Origin: Flavobacteriales bacterium | Lineage (GTDB): Bacteria > Bacteroidota > Bacteroidia > NS11-12g > UBA9320 | DNA length: 64,000 bases | Assembly: GCA_020635355.1 (NCBI GenBank) | Contig: JACJZW010000001.1 | Coordinates: forward strand, 434,001 to 498,000 | Reading direction: 5' to 3' | Part shown: positions 8,851 through 16,999 of the stretch, one piece after another | Position numbering within the stretch: the first letter of the stretch is position 1 | Layout of the letters: each line of letters begins with the position of its first letter | Translations under genes and position numbers: made by a program | Notes under the pieces: generated by a model | The model's input: the letters and a program-made list of their open reading frames with translations, nothing else | What the model was told of the DNA's origin: nothing | Database searches by the model: none

Positions 8851-9822
8851 TTGAACCGGCAGCTACACGTCTTCACCATGGGTGGCAGAAAAACAGGTTT
8901 TGGGCATGTGGCTCGAATTCTTCCTATCATCCAAGCTTTTGAAGCCAATGATATTGAGGTGGAAATACACGTAGATGGTGATGATGCTGTAGAAGCGCTA
9001 TTAAGTCCAAGAAACATTTACATAAACGATTGGCCAAACGAATCCTGCCCCACCCTGCAATCTTCGGACATCGTTTTAATTGACACCTTGACATTTCCCG
9101 CATCCTTTGTTCAATCAGCTCAAAGCCAAACACCACAGGTTTATTTTGTATCTGATGCAAACGATAGCAATGAATTACCGGTACATGTTCTAAACTGGCG
9201 CCTAAAGGCCGAATTCGATGCACCAAACAGAGCTTATACCGGAATCACAGGCGCGAAGTATGTTCCAGTGCGCAGTGAATTGTTATCCTGTCAGAAACCT
9301 GTTGAGCAACGAAAAAAGGAAGTGGTTATCAGTATGGGTTCCGGAGATGTGTTAAACCTCATCCCTTCCACCATAGATTACTGTTTGGACTACTTGTCAA
9401 ACAACTATTGCATCAAAGCCATCGTTCGCTCGTATCACCCTCAATTCAAGGAGTTGGAGAATCTGCAATCTGAACGAGTTGAACTCATCGTGGATGTATC
9501 ATCTGATGTTTTGTTTGAAAAAATGTCGACCTGCGAATTTGCCATTGCATCTGGAGGCCATAGCATATATGAATTTGCCTATCTGGGAATTCCGGTGGTT
9601 CACGTACTAATAGCTGAGAATCAAAAGCCAGCTCAATGCTGGAACGAAACTGGTTTCACCTACCCACTGAACCAATATGATGAGAAAACATACGCCAATA
9701 AACTTAAGGCAGGTGTTGAATATTTCATCGATAACGATCGAAGAATACAGTCAGCAATTATTGGTATGCAGCTAATTGATGGCAATGGAGCCATCCGAAC
9801 CGCAAAAGCACTAATGGAATGA
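8851..9822 (+). CDS. PseG-like UDP-sugar hydrolase/glycosyltransferase (first copy)
   Basis: 323 residues of the MurG/PseG GT-B fold. Seen: GFGHVAR at 16-22 with His19 at the position of the catalytic His of PseG, and VISMGSGD plus SGGHSIYEFAYLGIPVV in the C-terminal half. PseG removes UDP from UDP-2,4-diacetamido-2,4,6-trideoxy-L-altrose. A second and more typical PseG is at 10213, so this copy may act on another substrate or as a transferase. The start is TTG, six bases after the fusion gene; the GxGH motif at the usual distance supports it. Confidence 0.7.
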   Translation: MNRQLHVFTMGGRKTGFGHVARILPIIQAFEANDIEVEIHVDGDDAVEALLSPRNIYINDWPNESCPTLQSSDIVLIDTLTFPASFVQSAQSQTPQVYFVSDANDSNELPVHVLNWRLKAEFDAPNRAYTGITGAKYVPVRSELLSCQKPVEQRKKEVVISMGSGDVLNLIPSTIDYCLDYLSNNYCIKAIVRSYHPQFKELENLQSERVELIVDVSSDVLFEKMSTCEFAIASGGHSIYEFAYLGIPVVHVLIAENQKPAQCWNETGFTYPLNQYDEKTYANKLKAGVEYFIDNDRRIQSAIIGMQLIDGNGAIRTAKALME

Positions 9823-10211
9823 ATCTAGTTTCTGGAGCTCGTGCCTCAACTGTTCTCTTTAACTTTTTGAAGAGTAATGATCAGGAGATCAAGAAGGGTA
9901 AGATCTTGTTGCCAGCCAACGTTTGTCCAATTGTTCCGGCAACGATTCAGCGGTGTGGATTAGAAATCTTAAGCCACCCTGATTCGGCATTGGATACCTT
10001 AAACGAAAAAGAACTTAGCTACCGAAGACGAGATAAAGTAGTCATGGCCAAGACCGCACTCAAAGCAGGAACAAGGCTTACGGAAGAACACCTAGTGAAG
10101 AAAATGAGCGGTACGGAACTCGGTCACCCACATGTTGCGGATTTTGTCGGTAGGGTTTTAAAGGTCGACCTGCAACACAATCAGGTACTCGAAGAAAAGC
10201 ACTTCCAATAA
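9819..10211 (+). CDS. Small composite protein: aminotransferase-like stub + SAF domain
   Basis: 130 residues and not a family I recognise as a whole. Seen: residues 1-60 include VSGARASTVLFNFLKS and ILLPANVCPIVP, resembling the first 60 residues of DegT-type aminotransferases; no PLP lysine region is present. Residues about 67-130 (RRRDKVVMAKTALKAGTRLT, then ELGHPHVADFVGRVL) match the SAF tail of NeuB/PseI synthases. The start overlaps the first pseG-like gene by four bases and the stop lies one base before the next start, so it is spaced like a working gene. It could supply a SAF domain in trans to a synthase, or be a fused remnant of two genes. Confidence 0.6.
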   Translation: MNLVSGARASTVLFNFLKSNDQEIKKGKILLPANVCPIVPATIQRCGLEILSHPDSALDTLNEKELSYRRRDKVVMAKTALKAGTRLTEEHLVKKMSGTELGHPHVADFVGRVLKVDLQHNQVLEEKHFQ

Positions 10212-10212
10212 G

Positions 10213-11172
10213 GTGAAGAAAAGCGTAGGATTTCTTGCTGATTTTGATGAAGGAGTAGGTTTTGGGCATCTGATCAGATGTTTGGCCCTGGCCGACATGA
10301 TCAAACAACATTTACATCCGGTAATTCATTCTTACCAAACCAACGACCTGGTTCGTCAAATGATCGATGAAGCCGGTTTTGATGCCGGTTTGAGCTACAT
10401 CACTGAAAATGGTCAGAATCAATGTGTGAAACACGATGCATTGGTATTTGATGGCTACCGCTTCGATTACGGTTTCCTCGATTCCTATGCCGGCAAAACG
10501 ATTCGTATTGACGACTTTGGCAAGGTTGATTGGACATTCGATGGCATCTTGAACCATGCGCCAAAGGCACGGATTAACACATCGGAACTGCCCATTCGGA
10601 AAGCGCTTGGGCTAGACTTTGCGATCTTGAGAGAACCATTTCTCCAATCAGCATCAACACCGAAGAATCAAGGCCCCTTCGATAAGATTTTCATAAGCTT
10701 TGGTGGAGCTGACCCCAGTGGGTTGACATTGAACACAATCAAGCTGATCAAAGCGCATTATCCGTCAGTTGAACTTCATGTTGTTATGGGTGGTATGAAC
10801 AAAGATTCCGAAACCATTTATGGATTATCTGAATCAGATCAAAAGCTTGCAGTATACGGAGGATTGAACGCTACTCAGATGATCGATTTGATGAATTCCT
10901 GTGGTATCGGAATTGTGCCCTCCAGTTCCCTGTTATTTGAAGCCCTTTGTTCGTCCATGGCAGTAATTTCCGGTTATTACATAGACAATCAGAGAATGAT
11001 TTATGACGGATTTAGCTCGTTGAACTGTTTTATTGATGCCAAATCATTCGCCAACGATTCGCTGTTGTCAGCCATTGATTACGCCATGGATAATCAGCCA
11101 AAACCATCTGAGGTCATTGACGGAAAAAGCCCGGAACGGATACGTGATCTGTTTGAATCCCTGATTACATGA
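10213..11172 (+). CDS. pseG: PseG: UDP-2,4-diacetamido-2,4,6-trideoxy-beta-L-altropyranose hydrolase
   Basis: 319 residues. Seen: the PseG signature EGVGFGHLIRCLALADMI (13-30) with His19 as the catalytic base, IRIDDFG in the N-terminal domain, and FISFGGADPSGLT starting the C-terminal nucleotide-binding domain. The family hydrolyses the UDP-sugar by C-O cleavage to free 6-deoxy-diacetamido-altrose (6-deoxy-AltdiNAc), the substrate of PseI. The start is GTG, one base after the preceding stop. It overlaps the formyltransferase by four bases. This copy is closer to described PseG proteins than the one at 8851. Confidence 0.88.
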   Translation: MKKSVGFLADFDEGVGFGHLIRCLALADMIKQHLHPVIHSYQTNDLVRQMIDEAGFDAGLSYITENGQNQCVKHDALVFDGYRFDYGFLDSYAGKTIRIDDFGKVDWTFDGILNHAPKARINTSELPIRKALGLDFAILREPFLQSASTPKNQGPFDKIFISFGGADPSGLTLNTIKLIKAHYPSVELHVVMGGMNKDSETIYGLSESDQKLAVYGGLNATQMIDLMNSCGIGIVPSSSLLFEALCSSMAVISGYYIDNQRMIYDGFSSLNCFIDAKSFANDSLLSAIDYAMDNQPKPSEVIDGKSPERIRDLFESLIT

Positions 11173-12035
11173 AACTTGCCATAGCAGCTTCCGGAGGATT
11201 AGGCACAATATGTCTTAAGCATATCCTGAAAAGTCGGGATATTGGATTGATATTAACAGATGGTCGATCCACCGAAATACAAGCAATTGCCAGGCAAAAA
11301 GATATTTCCCTCTTTGTAGGGAATCCAAGAGATGGAAGGTTGCTGGATTTTATCGGAACTCAAAACTTTGAGTTGTTGCTGTCGATAAACTATCTGTTTT
11401 TGTTCGATAGCGAAAGCATGAAGAACTTCAATCTTGGCATCAATTTTCATGGAAGCCTGCTTCCAAAATACAGAGGAAGAACACCGCATGTATGGTCCAT
11501 CATCAATAATGAAAAGGTTGCCGGTGTAACAGCTCATCAGATTGATCTTGATTGCGATACAGGCCCGATTGCACTTCAGCATGAAATCCAGATTACCTCG
11601 CACATGACAGGCGGACAATTACTCGCGGCCTACCATGAAGTTTATCCTGAAATGATCGACAGGGTATTAGATGCCTACAGCACCAATAGTTTATCCTTCG
11701 TTGAACAGGATGAAGAAAAAGCAACCTTTTATGGAAAGCGTACCCCGGAAAGCGGGTTGATCAACTGGGATTGGAGCAAAGAGCGGATCCATAACTGGGT
11801 AAGGGCGCAAGCCTACCCATATCCTGGTGCCTTCAGCTTTTACGAAAATCAGAAAGTAATAATCGATGCTGTGGAATATTCGGATCTGGGATATCACTTC
11901 GAGGTTCCAAATGGGCAGATTATCGGATTTGATGACCGGAAGCCGATCGTGAAATCCACTAATGGCGCATTAAAGCTAACCCAAATTCGCACAGAGAATA
12001 ACTTTCAACATGGCTCAAAATTCAATAACGATTGA
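11169..12035 (+). CDS. Formyltransferase with C-terminal domain (amino-sugar formyltransferase-like)
   Basis: 288 residues. Seen: NFHGSLLPKYRGRTP with Asn92 and His94, and Asp130 in DLDCDTGPI, which complete the N10-formyltetrahydrofolate transferase triad. A Fmt-like C-terminal part starts near SGLINWDWS (about 196). It lies between PseG and PseI, in a cluster with no GNAT acetyltransferase of the PseH type. Known: PseH acetylates the 4-amino group made by PseC, and some natural pseudaminic acids carry a 7-N-formyl group. Inference: this enzyme formylates that amino group in place of PseH. It overlaps PseI by 26 bases. Confidence 0.82.
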   Translation: MKLAIAASGGLGTICLKHILKSRDIGLILTDGRSTEIQAIARQKDISLFVGNPRDGRLLDFIGTQNFELLLSINYLFLFDSESMKNFNLGINFHGSLLPKYRGRTPHVWSIINNEKVAGVTAHQIDLDCDTGPIALQHEIQITSHMTGGQLLAAYHEVYPEMIDRVLDAYSTNSLSFVEQDEEKATFYGKRTPESGLINWDWSKERIHNWVRAQAYPYPGAFSFYENQKVIIDAVEYSDLGYHFEVPNGQIIGFDDRKPIVKSTNGALKLTQIRTENNFQHGSKFNND

Positions 12036-13089
12036 CAACTTTGAGTTGTCGGAGACTTCAAGTGTCTTCATTGTAGCAGAATTATCTGCCAATCATGCCG
12101 GCGACAAGCAAGTGGCGATCGACACCATCCATGCTGCGAAATTGGCCGGCGCAGACGGCATTAAGCTTCAAACCTACACCCCGGATACATTGACAATTGA
12201 TTGCGACAAGGACGACTTTAAGATTAGCCAGGGAACGTTGTGGGATGGCCGAACGCTGTACGATCTTTATGCCGAAGCCTACACTCCATGGGAATGGCAT
12301 GAAGATCTATTTAATGAGGCACGAAAGGCAGGTTTAGTGTGTTTTTCGTCGCCATTTGATCATTCTGCGGTAGATTTTCTGGAAGAACTTAATGCACCGG
12401 CATATAAAATTGCCAGTTTCGAGATTCGTGATATTCCCCTCATCGAGTACGCCGCCAGCAAGAGGAAGCCAATCATTCTCAGCACAGGAATTGCCACAGA
12501 GGAGGACATTGAACTTGCTGTTGAAACGTGTAAATCGGTTGGTAACAATCAAATCATGGTTCTGAAATGTACATCTTCGTATCCGGCTCCAATTGAATTG
12601 GCCAATATCAGAACCATGCAGGACTATGGTCAGAAATTTGGAGTTCTTTACGGACTATCCGATCACACAATTGGTAATACTGTTCCGGTCACAGCAACCG
12701 CAATGGGCTCAAAGATGATCGAGAAACATTTCATCCTGGATCGTAAGTTGGGTGGACCGGATGCGGATTTTTCTCTGGACCCAACTCAATTTAAAGAAAT
12801 GGTTGATGCCGTTCGGATTACGGAAAAAGCAATGGGTTCAGTCGATTATTCAATAAGCGAACGGATAAATAAGAATCGAATCTTTGCGAGATCCTTGTAT
12901 GTGGTAGAAGGCCTTAAAGAAGGAGATGCATTCACGGAACAAAACGTGAAATCCATCCGCCCTGGGTACGGCATGCATCCCAAATACCTAAAAGAAATTC
13001 TTGGCAAGAAGGCTCGAATGAGCATTGAACGTGGAGAACGTCTCATTCCTGAAATGATCGAAGACTTTGTTGAAAAAGGGTACAAGTGA
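12010..13089 (+). CDS. pseI: PseI: pseudaminic acid synthase
   Basis: 359 residues. It condenses the free 6-deoxy-altrose derivative with phosphoenolpyruvate to pseudaminate. Seen: VAELSANHAGD (23-33), KLQTYTPDTL, CFSSPFDHSAVDFLEE, YKIASFEI, STGIAT, LKCTSSYPAP, GLSDHTIG and EKHFILDR, the ordered motifs of NeuB-type TIM barrels with the PseI-type ANHAGD variant; the SAF tail covers about residues 290-350 (RSLYVVEGLKEGDAFTEQNV). All usual active-site segments are intact, unlike in the fusion at 7082. The gene starts inside the end of the formyltransferase gene. Confidence 0.93.
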   Translation: MAQNSITIDNFELSETSSVFIVAELSANHAGDKQVAIDTIHAAKLAGADGIKLQTYTPDTLTIDCDKDDFKISQGTLWDGRTLYDLYAEAYTPWEWHEDLFNEARKAGLVCFSSPFDHSAVDFLEELNAPAYKIASFEIRDIPLIEYAASKRKPIILSTGIATEEDIELAVETCKSVGNNQIMVLKCTSSYPAPIELANIRTMQDYGQKFGVLYGLSDHTIGNTVPVTATAMGSKMIEKHFILDRKLGGPDADFSLDPTQFKEMVDAVRITEKAMGSVDYSISERINKNRIFARSLYVVEGLKEGDAFTEQNVKSIRPGYGMHPKYLKEILGKKARMSIERGERLIPEMIEDFVEKGYK

Positions 13090-13142
13090 GATCTCTGCAA
13101 GATATCAACCGGGCTGTAGGAAATCTTCCAGCATAAAGTTAG

Positions 13143-14570
13143 GTGATTGATCAAAAATCCATAAAGGAACTTACAACGAATCTGGAGTCAATTTCATTCA
13201 GAGGAGTTGGATATGACGCGTTGGTTTGTACGTATATTGATATTTGCTATGGTCATCGGTTGCAAACCATGACCATATCGAGGTTGTTAAAGGAAATTCT
13301 GTCGTTCTCCAAGCAGTCATTACTGAGCAGAATCAAACCGAATTCACCACCAAGGTTCATTTCCGACAAACCATTATTTACTCGTATTTCTTCCAGACCT
13401 CATCTAAAAAAAATGACGGAAGAAATCTTTGCGATCATCACAACGGAATTCAGTACTTTTTCATCTTATCGTGCCAACAGTAAAAGCAAGGTCGAAATAC
13501 TAAAATCAGATCTTCAAGGCACTCCTTCAAGAGGAAGGAATGATGATGAAAGGAAGGCGTATCGAATGGCGATCAAAACCTTCCATCAATTTTTAAAGAA
13601 AGAAAAGTTAGCTGCATACCGTTTACTACCGTTCATCATCCACATCCAGCGTCAAATTGGATGGGTAGATTTATTTGAACGGAGCTTTCAGTTTTCAACT
13701 CCGTCAGTAGTTGTAACCGAATACGATCGGTACAATGAAATTACCGCATTGATTATCGCTGCAAACCAGAATAAAATTCCCACCATAACCCTTACACACG
13801 GCCTGTTAAACTTCAGATTTGCATATGCCCCATTAGTCGCGAATGACATTCTGTGCTGGGGAGAAGCACAACGGGAAATGTTGCTCAATTGGGGTGTATC
13901 TCAACATCGGATTCACATAACAGGGGCCGTTCAATTAAGGGATACGCGAAATGAAAAGGGGGTTTTGAAAGGCTTGCCCGAATATAAACCCGGAAATCAT
14001 AAAGTACTTCTTCTCGCCACCAATCCCATTGAAGCCGTAAGACAAGACCTAATATCCTTCTTTACAGAGGTAATTAATTGTTTGAGCGATGATTGGATAG
14101 GTCTTATACGACTTCACCCTTCCGAATCAAGTCAAGACTACCTCCCCTACCTTGTAAGTGAACGAACAACAATCCTTGAATCAGATAAGGTATCGTATGA
14201 TGAATCGATGGCCACCGCGGATGTTGTTGGTGTATTTAATTCTGCATTTGCCATAGATTCAATGATGGTTGGAATACCAACTGTTCAATTTGACATAACC
14301 AAGCAGTTTGAAGGAGCGGTAAAAGACATGGTTCAAAGAAACCTCCTTAAGGCCTTTAGTAACCCCAAACAATGTGCTGAATATGTTGAAGCCCTAATGA
14401 CTGATGGAAAAACTAAAGATGAGTGGAAAAGTCAAAATAAACGGTTTCGCAAAGATTACTGTGTCGCATGTGGAAGGGAAGCTGCACGAAACGTTGTGTG
14501 CGAGATAAACAAAATACTGAAGAATAAATCTCATATTGAATTTGACGAATCAGTTCCTGTCGACCTATAG
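13143..14570 (+). CDS. Putative surface-polysaccharide GT-B transferase
   Basis: 475 residues. Seen: TLTHGLLNFRFAYAP and DILCWGEAQREML, then LIRLHPSES and DVVGVFNSAFAIDSMMVGIP, a pattern shared with capsule, CDP-glycerol and nonulosonate-type GT-B proteins. No membrane helices or signal peptide. Position directly after pseI makes a nonulosonate transferase attractive, but no sequence feature proves the donor. The start is GTG, 53 bases after pseI; an in-frame ATG occurs only about 40 residues later. The 256 bases after the stop hold a possible gene remnant. Confidence 0.5.
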   Translation: MIDQKSIKELTTNLESISFRGVGYDALVCTYIDICYGHRLQTMTISRLLKEILSFSKQSLLSRIKPNSPPRFISDKPLFTRISSRPHLKKMTEEIFAIITTEFSTFSSYRANSKSKVEILKSDLQGTPSRGRNDDERKAYRMAIKTFHQFLKKEKLAAYRLLPFIIHIQRQIGWVDLFERSFQFSTPSVVVTEYDRYNEITALIIAANQNKIPTITLTHGLLNFRFAYAPLVANDILCWGEAQREMLLNWGVSQHRIHITGAVQLRDTRNEKGVLKGLPEYKPGNHKVLLLATNPIEAVRQDLISFFTEVINCLSDDWIGLIRLHPSESSQDYLPYLVSERTTILESDKVSYDESMATADVVGVFNSAFAIDSMMVGIPTVQFDITKQFEGAVKDMVQRNLLKAFSNPKQCAEYVEALMTDGKTKDEWKSQNKRFRKDYCVACGREAARNVVCEINKILKNKSHIEFDESVPVDL

Positions 14571-14571
14571 A

Positions 14572-14700
14572 TTGACATCATCTGACCATTTGCCAGATAC
14601 TCTGAAATATTATCGCACAACGAACTGGAATTCACTAAATCCTGCGCTTCGATGGATTCCTGTTCTGAACTTTTTCGTTTGTGAGAATTGGTCACAGTAG
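14572..14700 (+). other. Possible short ORF or gene remnant in the spacer
   Basis: The 256-base spacer 14571-14826 is the longest in the polysaccharide locus. A TTG-started 42-codon frame (MTSSDHLPDTLKYYR at its start, RWIPVLNFFVCENWSQ at its end) has protein-like composition, and another frame after the stop also stays open. Neither matches a family I know. It may be debris from gene replacement or chance. No promoter or terminator was recognised in the spacer. Confidence 0.2.
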
Positions 14701-14826
14701 ACGCTCAACGAATACTTTTGAAAACCAGAGTATTTACTGACCCCAACAACTGGATGAGTTCAATCAGGTCACAAGAATCAAAAAATTGAAAACCTATCCT
14801 TTGAGCATTAAGAAATACTATAAAAA

Positions 14827-15837
14827 ATGAACAATGTACTAGTTACCGGCGGAGCCGGCTTTATTGGAGCTCACGTTGCAGAACACTGCTCCAAATTGGG
14901 AATGAATGTCGTTGTACTAGATGACCTAAGTGGTGGTTTCGAGGACAACGTCCCTTCTGGATGTACCTTTATCAAGGGAAGCATCACCGATCACGAATTG
15001 ATTGATACCCTCTTCAACCAATACAAGTTCAAGCATGTGTATCACCTGGCGGCATACGCAGCTGAGGGTTTATCTCACTTCATTCGAAGGTTCAATTACA
15101 CCAACAATGTAATTGGCTCACTCAACCTCATCAATGCATCAGTGAATACCGGAACTGTTGAACGCTTTGTATTCACAAGCTCCATTGCAGTATATGGTGC
15201 AGGTCAACTTCCGATGACCGAAGCCATGCGTCCTGAACCCGAGGATCCATATGGTATTGCTAAGTATGCCGTTGAAATGGACCTGGCAGCAGCACACGAA
15301 ATGTTTGGTTTGAACTATACCATCTTCCGCCCTCACAATGTGTATGGTGAAAAGCAAAACCTTGGAGATCGGTACAGGAACGTAATTGGAATCTTTATGA
15401 ATCAGGTGATGAAGGGTGAATCCATGACCATTTTTGGGGATGGAATGCAAACTCGCGCATTCAGTCATGTGGATGATGTTGCTCCTCTGATTGCTAAATG
15501 TGTTAATATGCCGAAAACAACCAACCAAATCTTCAATATTGGTGCAGACAAGCCCTATACGGTTAAAGAGTTGGCAACCATAGTATCCAAGGTGTTTGGA
15601 GTTGAACCCAACATCAACCATCTTGAAGCACGAAATGAGGTAGTTCACGCTTATTCAAGTCACGACAAAGTGATCGAATTTTTCGGAGATCAGGATTTCA
15701 TCACATTGGAGATGGCATTGGTCGAATGGCCGATTAGGCAAAATCAAAGACCACGAGAAAGTTCTATTTTCTCCGGAATTGAAATCTTAAAGAACCTACC
15801 ACCTTCCTGGGCAGGTGTGATGAAAAATAATTCATAG
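14827..15837 (+). CDS. NAD-dependent sugar-nucleotide epimerase/dehydratase (GalE-like)
   Basis: 336 residues of the extended short-chain dehydrogenase family. Seen: the NAD loop TGGAGFIG (7-14), Ser118-Ser119, and the catalytic Tyr142-x3-Lys146 in DPYGIAKYAVE; RPHNVYGEKQN and GDGMQTRAFSHVDDV follow at normal places. Enzymes of this type change C4 (UDP-glucose/UDP-GlcNAc 4-epimerase) or reshape related nucleotide sugars. The exact substrate cannot be read. It begins after the 256-base spacer and is followed three bases later by a broken glycosyltransferase. Confidence 0.8.
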   Translation: MNNVLVTGGAGFIGAHVAEHCSKLGMNVVVLDDLSGGFEDNVPSGCTFIKGSITDHELIDTLFNQYKFKHVYHLAAYAAEGLSHFIRRFNYTNNVIGSLNLINASVNTGTVERFVFTSSIAVYGAGQLPMTEAMRPEPEDPYGIAKYAVEMDLAAAHEMFGLNYTIFRPHNVYGEKQNLGDRYRNVIGIFMNQVMKGESMTIFGDGMQTRAFSHVDDVAPLIAKCVNMPKTTNQIFNIGADKPYTVKELATIVSKVFGVEPNINHLEARNEVVHAYSSHDKVIEFFGDQDFITLEMALVEWPIRQNQRPRESSIFSGIEILKNLPPSWAGVMKNNS

Positions 15838-15840
15838 TCT

Positions 15841-16981
15841 ATGTCTTTTAAGACACTTCTGGTTACTAAAAGTTTTCCGCCCGTGGTAGGTGGAACAGCC
15901 TACTTGCTATACGAATTAACTCGACACTTCAAGACGGAGGAATTGTGTGTAGTACATGGTATCAATGATCCACATATTGAATCGATCAAATTCTCCCTTT
16001 TAAGCGAAAACAAGTGCTTTTTTTCGGATCAGGCATCAATACCTTACAGCTAAACCGATACTTTCCGAAGTTGTATATGGTTTTAATCCGACTTGAAATT
16101 CGCAAGGCCATAAGACGTGAGAATCCCGACTGCTTGTATATCCACTACCCCAATGGAGCCTTTTCTTCGGCTGCATATCTTGAAGCAAAACGAGCCTAAA
16201 CTCCCCTACGTCTTTTATCAGGATATTTATGGAAGAGCGTAGGTCCGGTGCGGAGTTGGACTTGGCTAGGGAATATGAGGCTGCCGTAATTCAAGATGCA
16301 AAGACCTGCGTAGCGATCACAGAGTTTGCAGCAGAACACCAATCGAAAAAACATGGCAAGGAATTCATAACGATTCCTCACACGTTGGATGCTGATGAAG
16401 TGCCGACATCCGTTGACGAACGGCTGAATGACGTTCCGGTCATTCACTTTGCCGGAGGTATCTATCCCCAAATGAATCAAGATGCTGTAGAGCGGATGAT
16501 TCAGGCGGTTAAAAAAACAGGGAGGAAGGTGGAGTTTGAATTCTGCTCTCCAGATGTACCACAATCTCTGAAGGATGAACAGATTATCTGGAAGTACCTT
16601 TCCAAATCGGATTTAATCAAGGCACAACGATCCGCGGATATCCTCTTTCTTCCTCAAGCTTTTGAATCCCGTTCACAGCAAATGATCGCTCATAATTTTC
16701 CAACAAAAACAATGGAATATCTGTGTTCAGGCACCCCCATACTGGTCCACTCACCTTCGAATAGTTATTTAAGTGACCTATGTCGTAATGAAGGTTTTGG
16801 GGTACTGGTTGAGGAACCGGATGTTGATCAACTGGCAAGCGCGATCATCAAACTTCTGGATTCCGAGGAATTACGGCGAACAAGTGTTGAACGCGCCATT
16901 GCCCTGGCTCACAAACGCGATAGCCGTCATTGGTACAAGGTTCTTCATAAACTTCTAAGTGACGCGGTTACAGGCAACTAA
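15841..16981 (+). pseudogene. GT4-type glycosyltransferase disrupted by three single-base frameshifts
   Basis: Three frames together make one GT-B protein of about 380 residues. Frame one gives the N terminus TLLVTKSFPPVVGGTAYLL. It changes frame at the seven-T run 16018-16024; one more T would restore FFFGSGINTL. The second frame reaches LEAKRA and stops at 16199, while a third gives KLPYVFYQDIYGRA from about 16190; one A fewer in the run at 16187-16190 joins them. A last change near 16240, where the stop TAG lies, leads into RSGAELDLAREYEAAV and an intact C-terminal donor domain with NFPTKTMEYLCSGTPIL. Either the gene is decayed or the assembly has local indel errors. Confidence 0.8.
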
Positions 16982-16999
16982 TCTTTTTCTTACAGCCTA

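Noticed and set aside
16014..16199. Separate 61-codon gene inside the broken glycosyltransferase
   Set aside because: Its translation continues the upstream protein in another frame and its start is not preceded by any gene boundary; it is a fragment of the pseudogene at 15841-16981.
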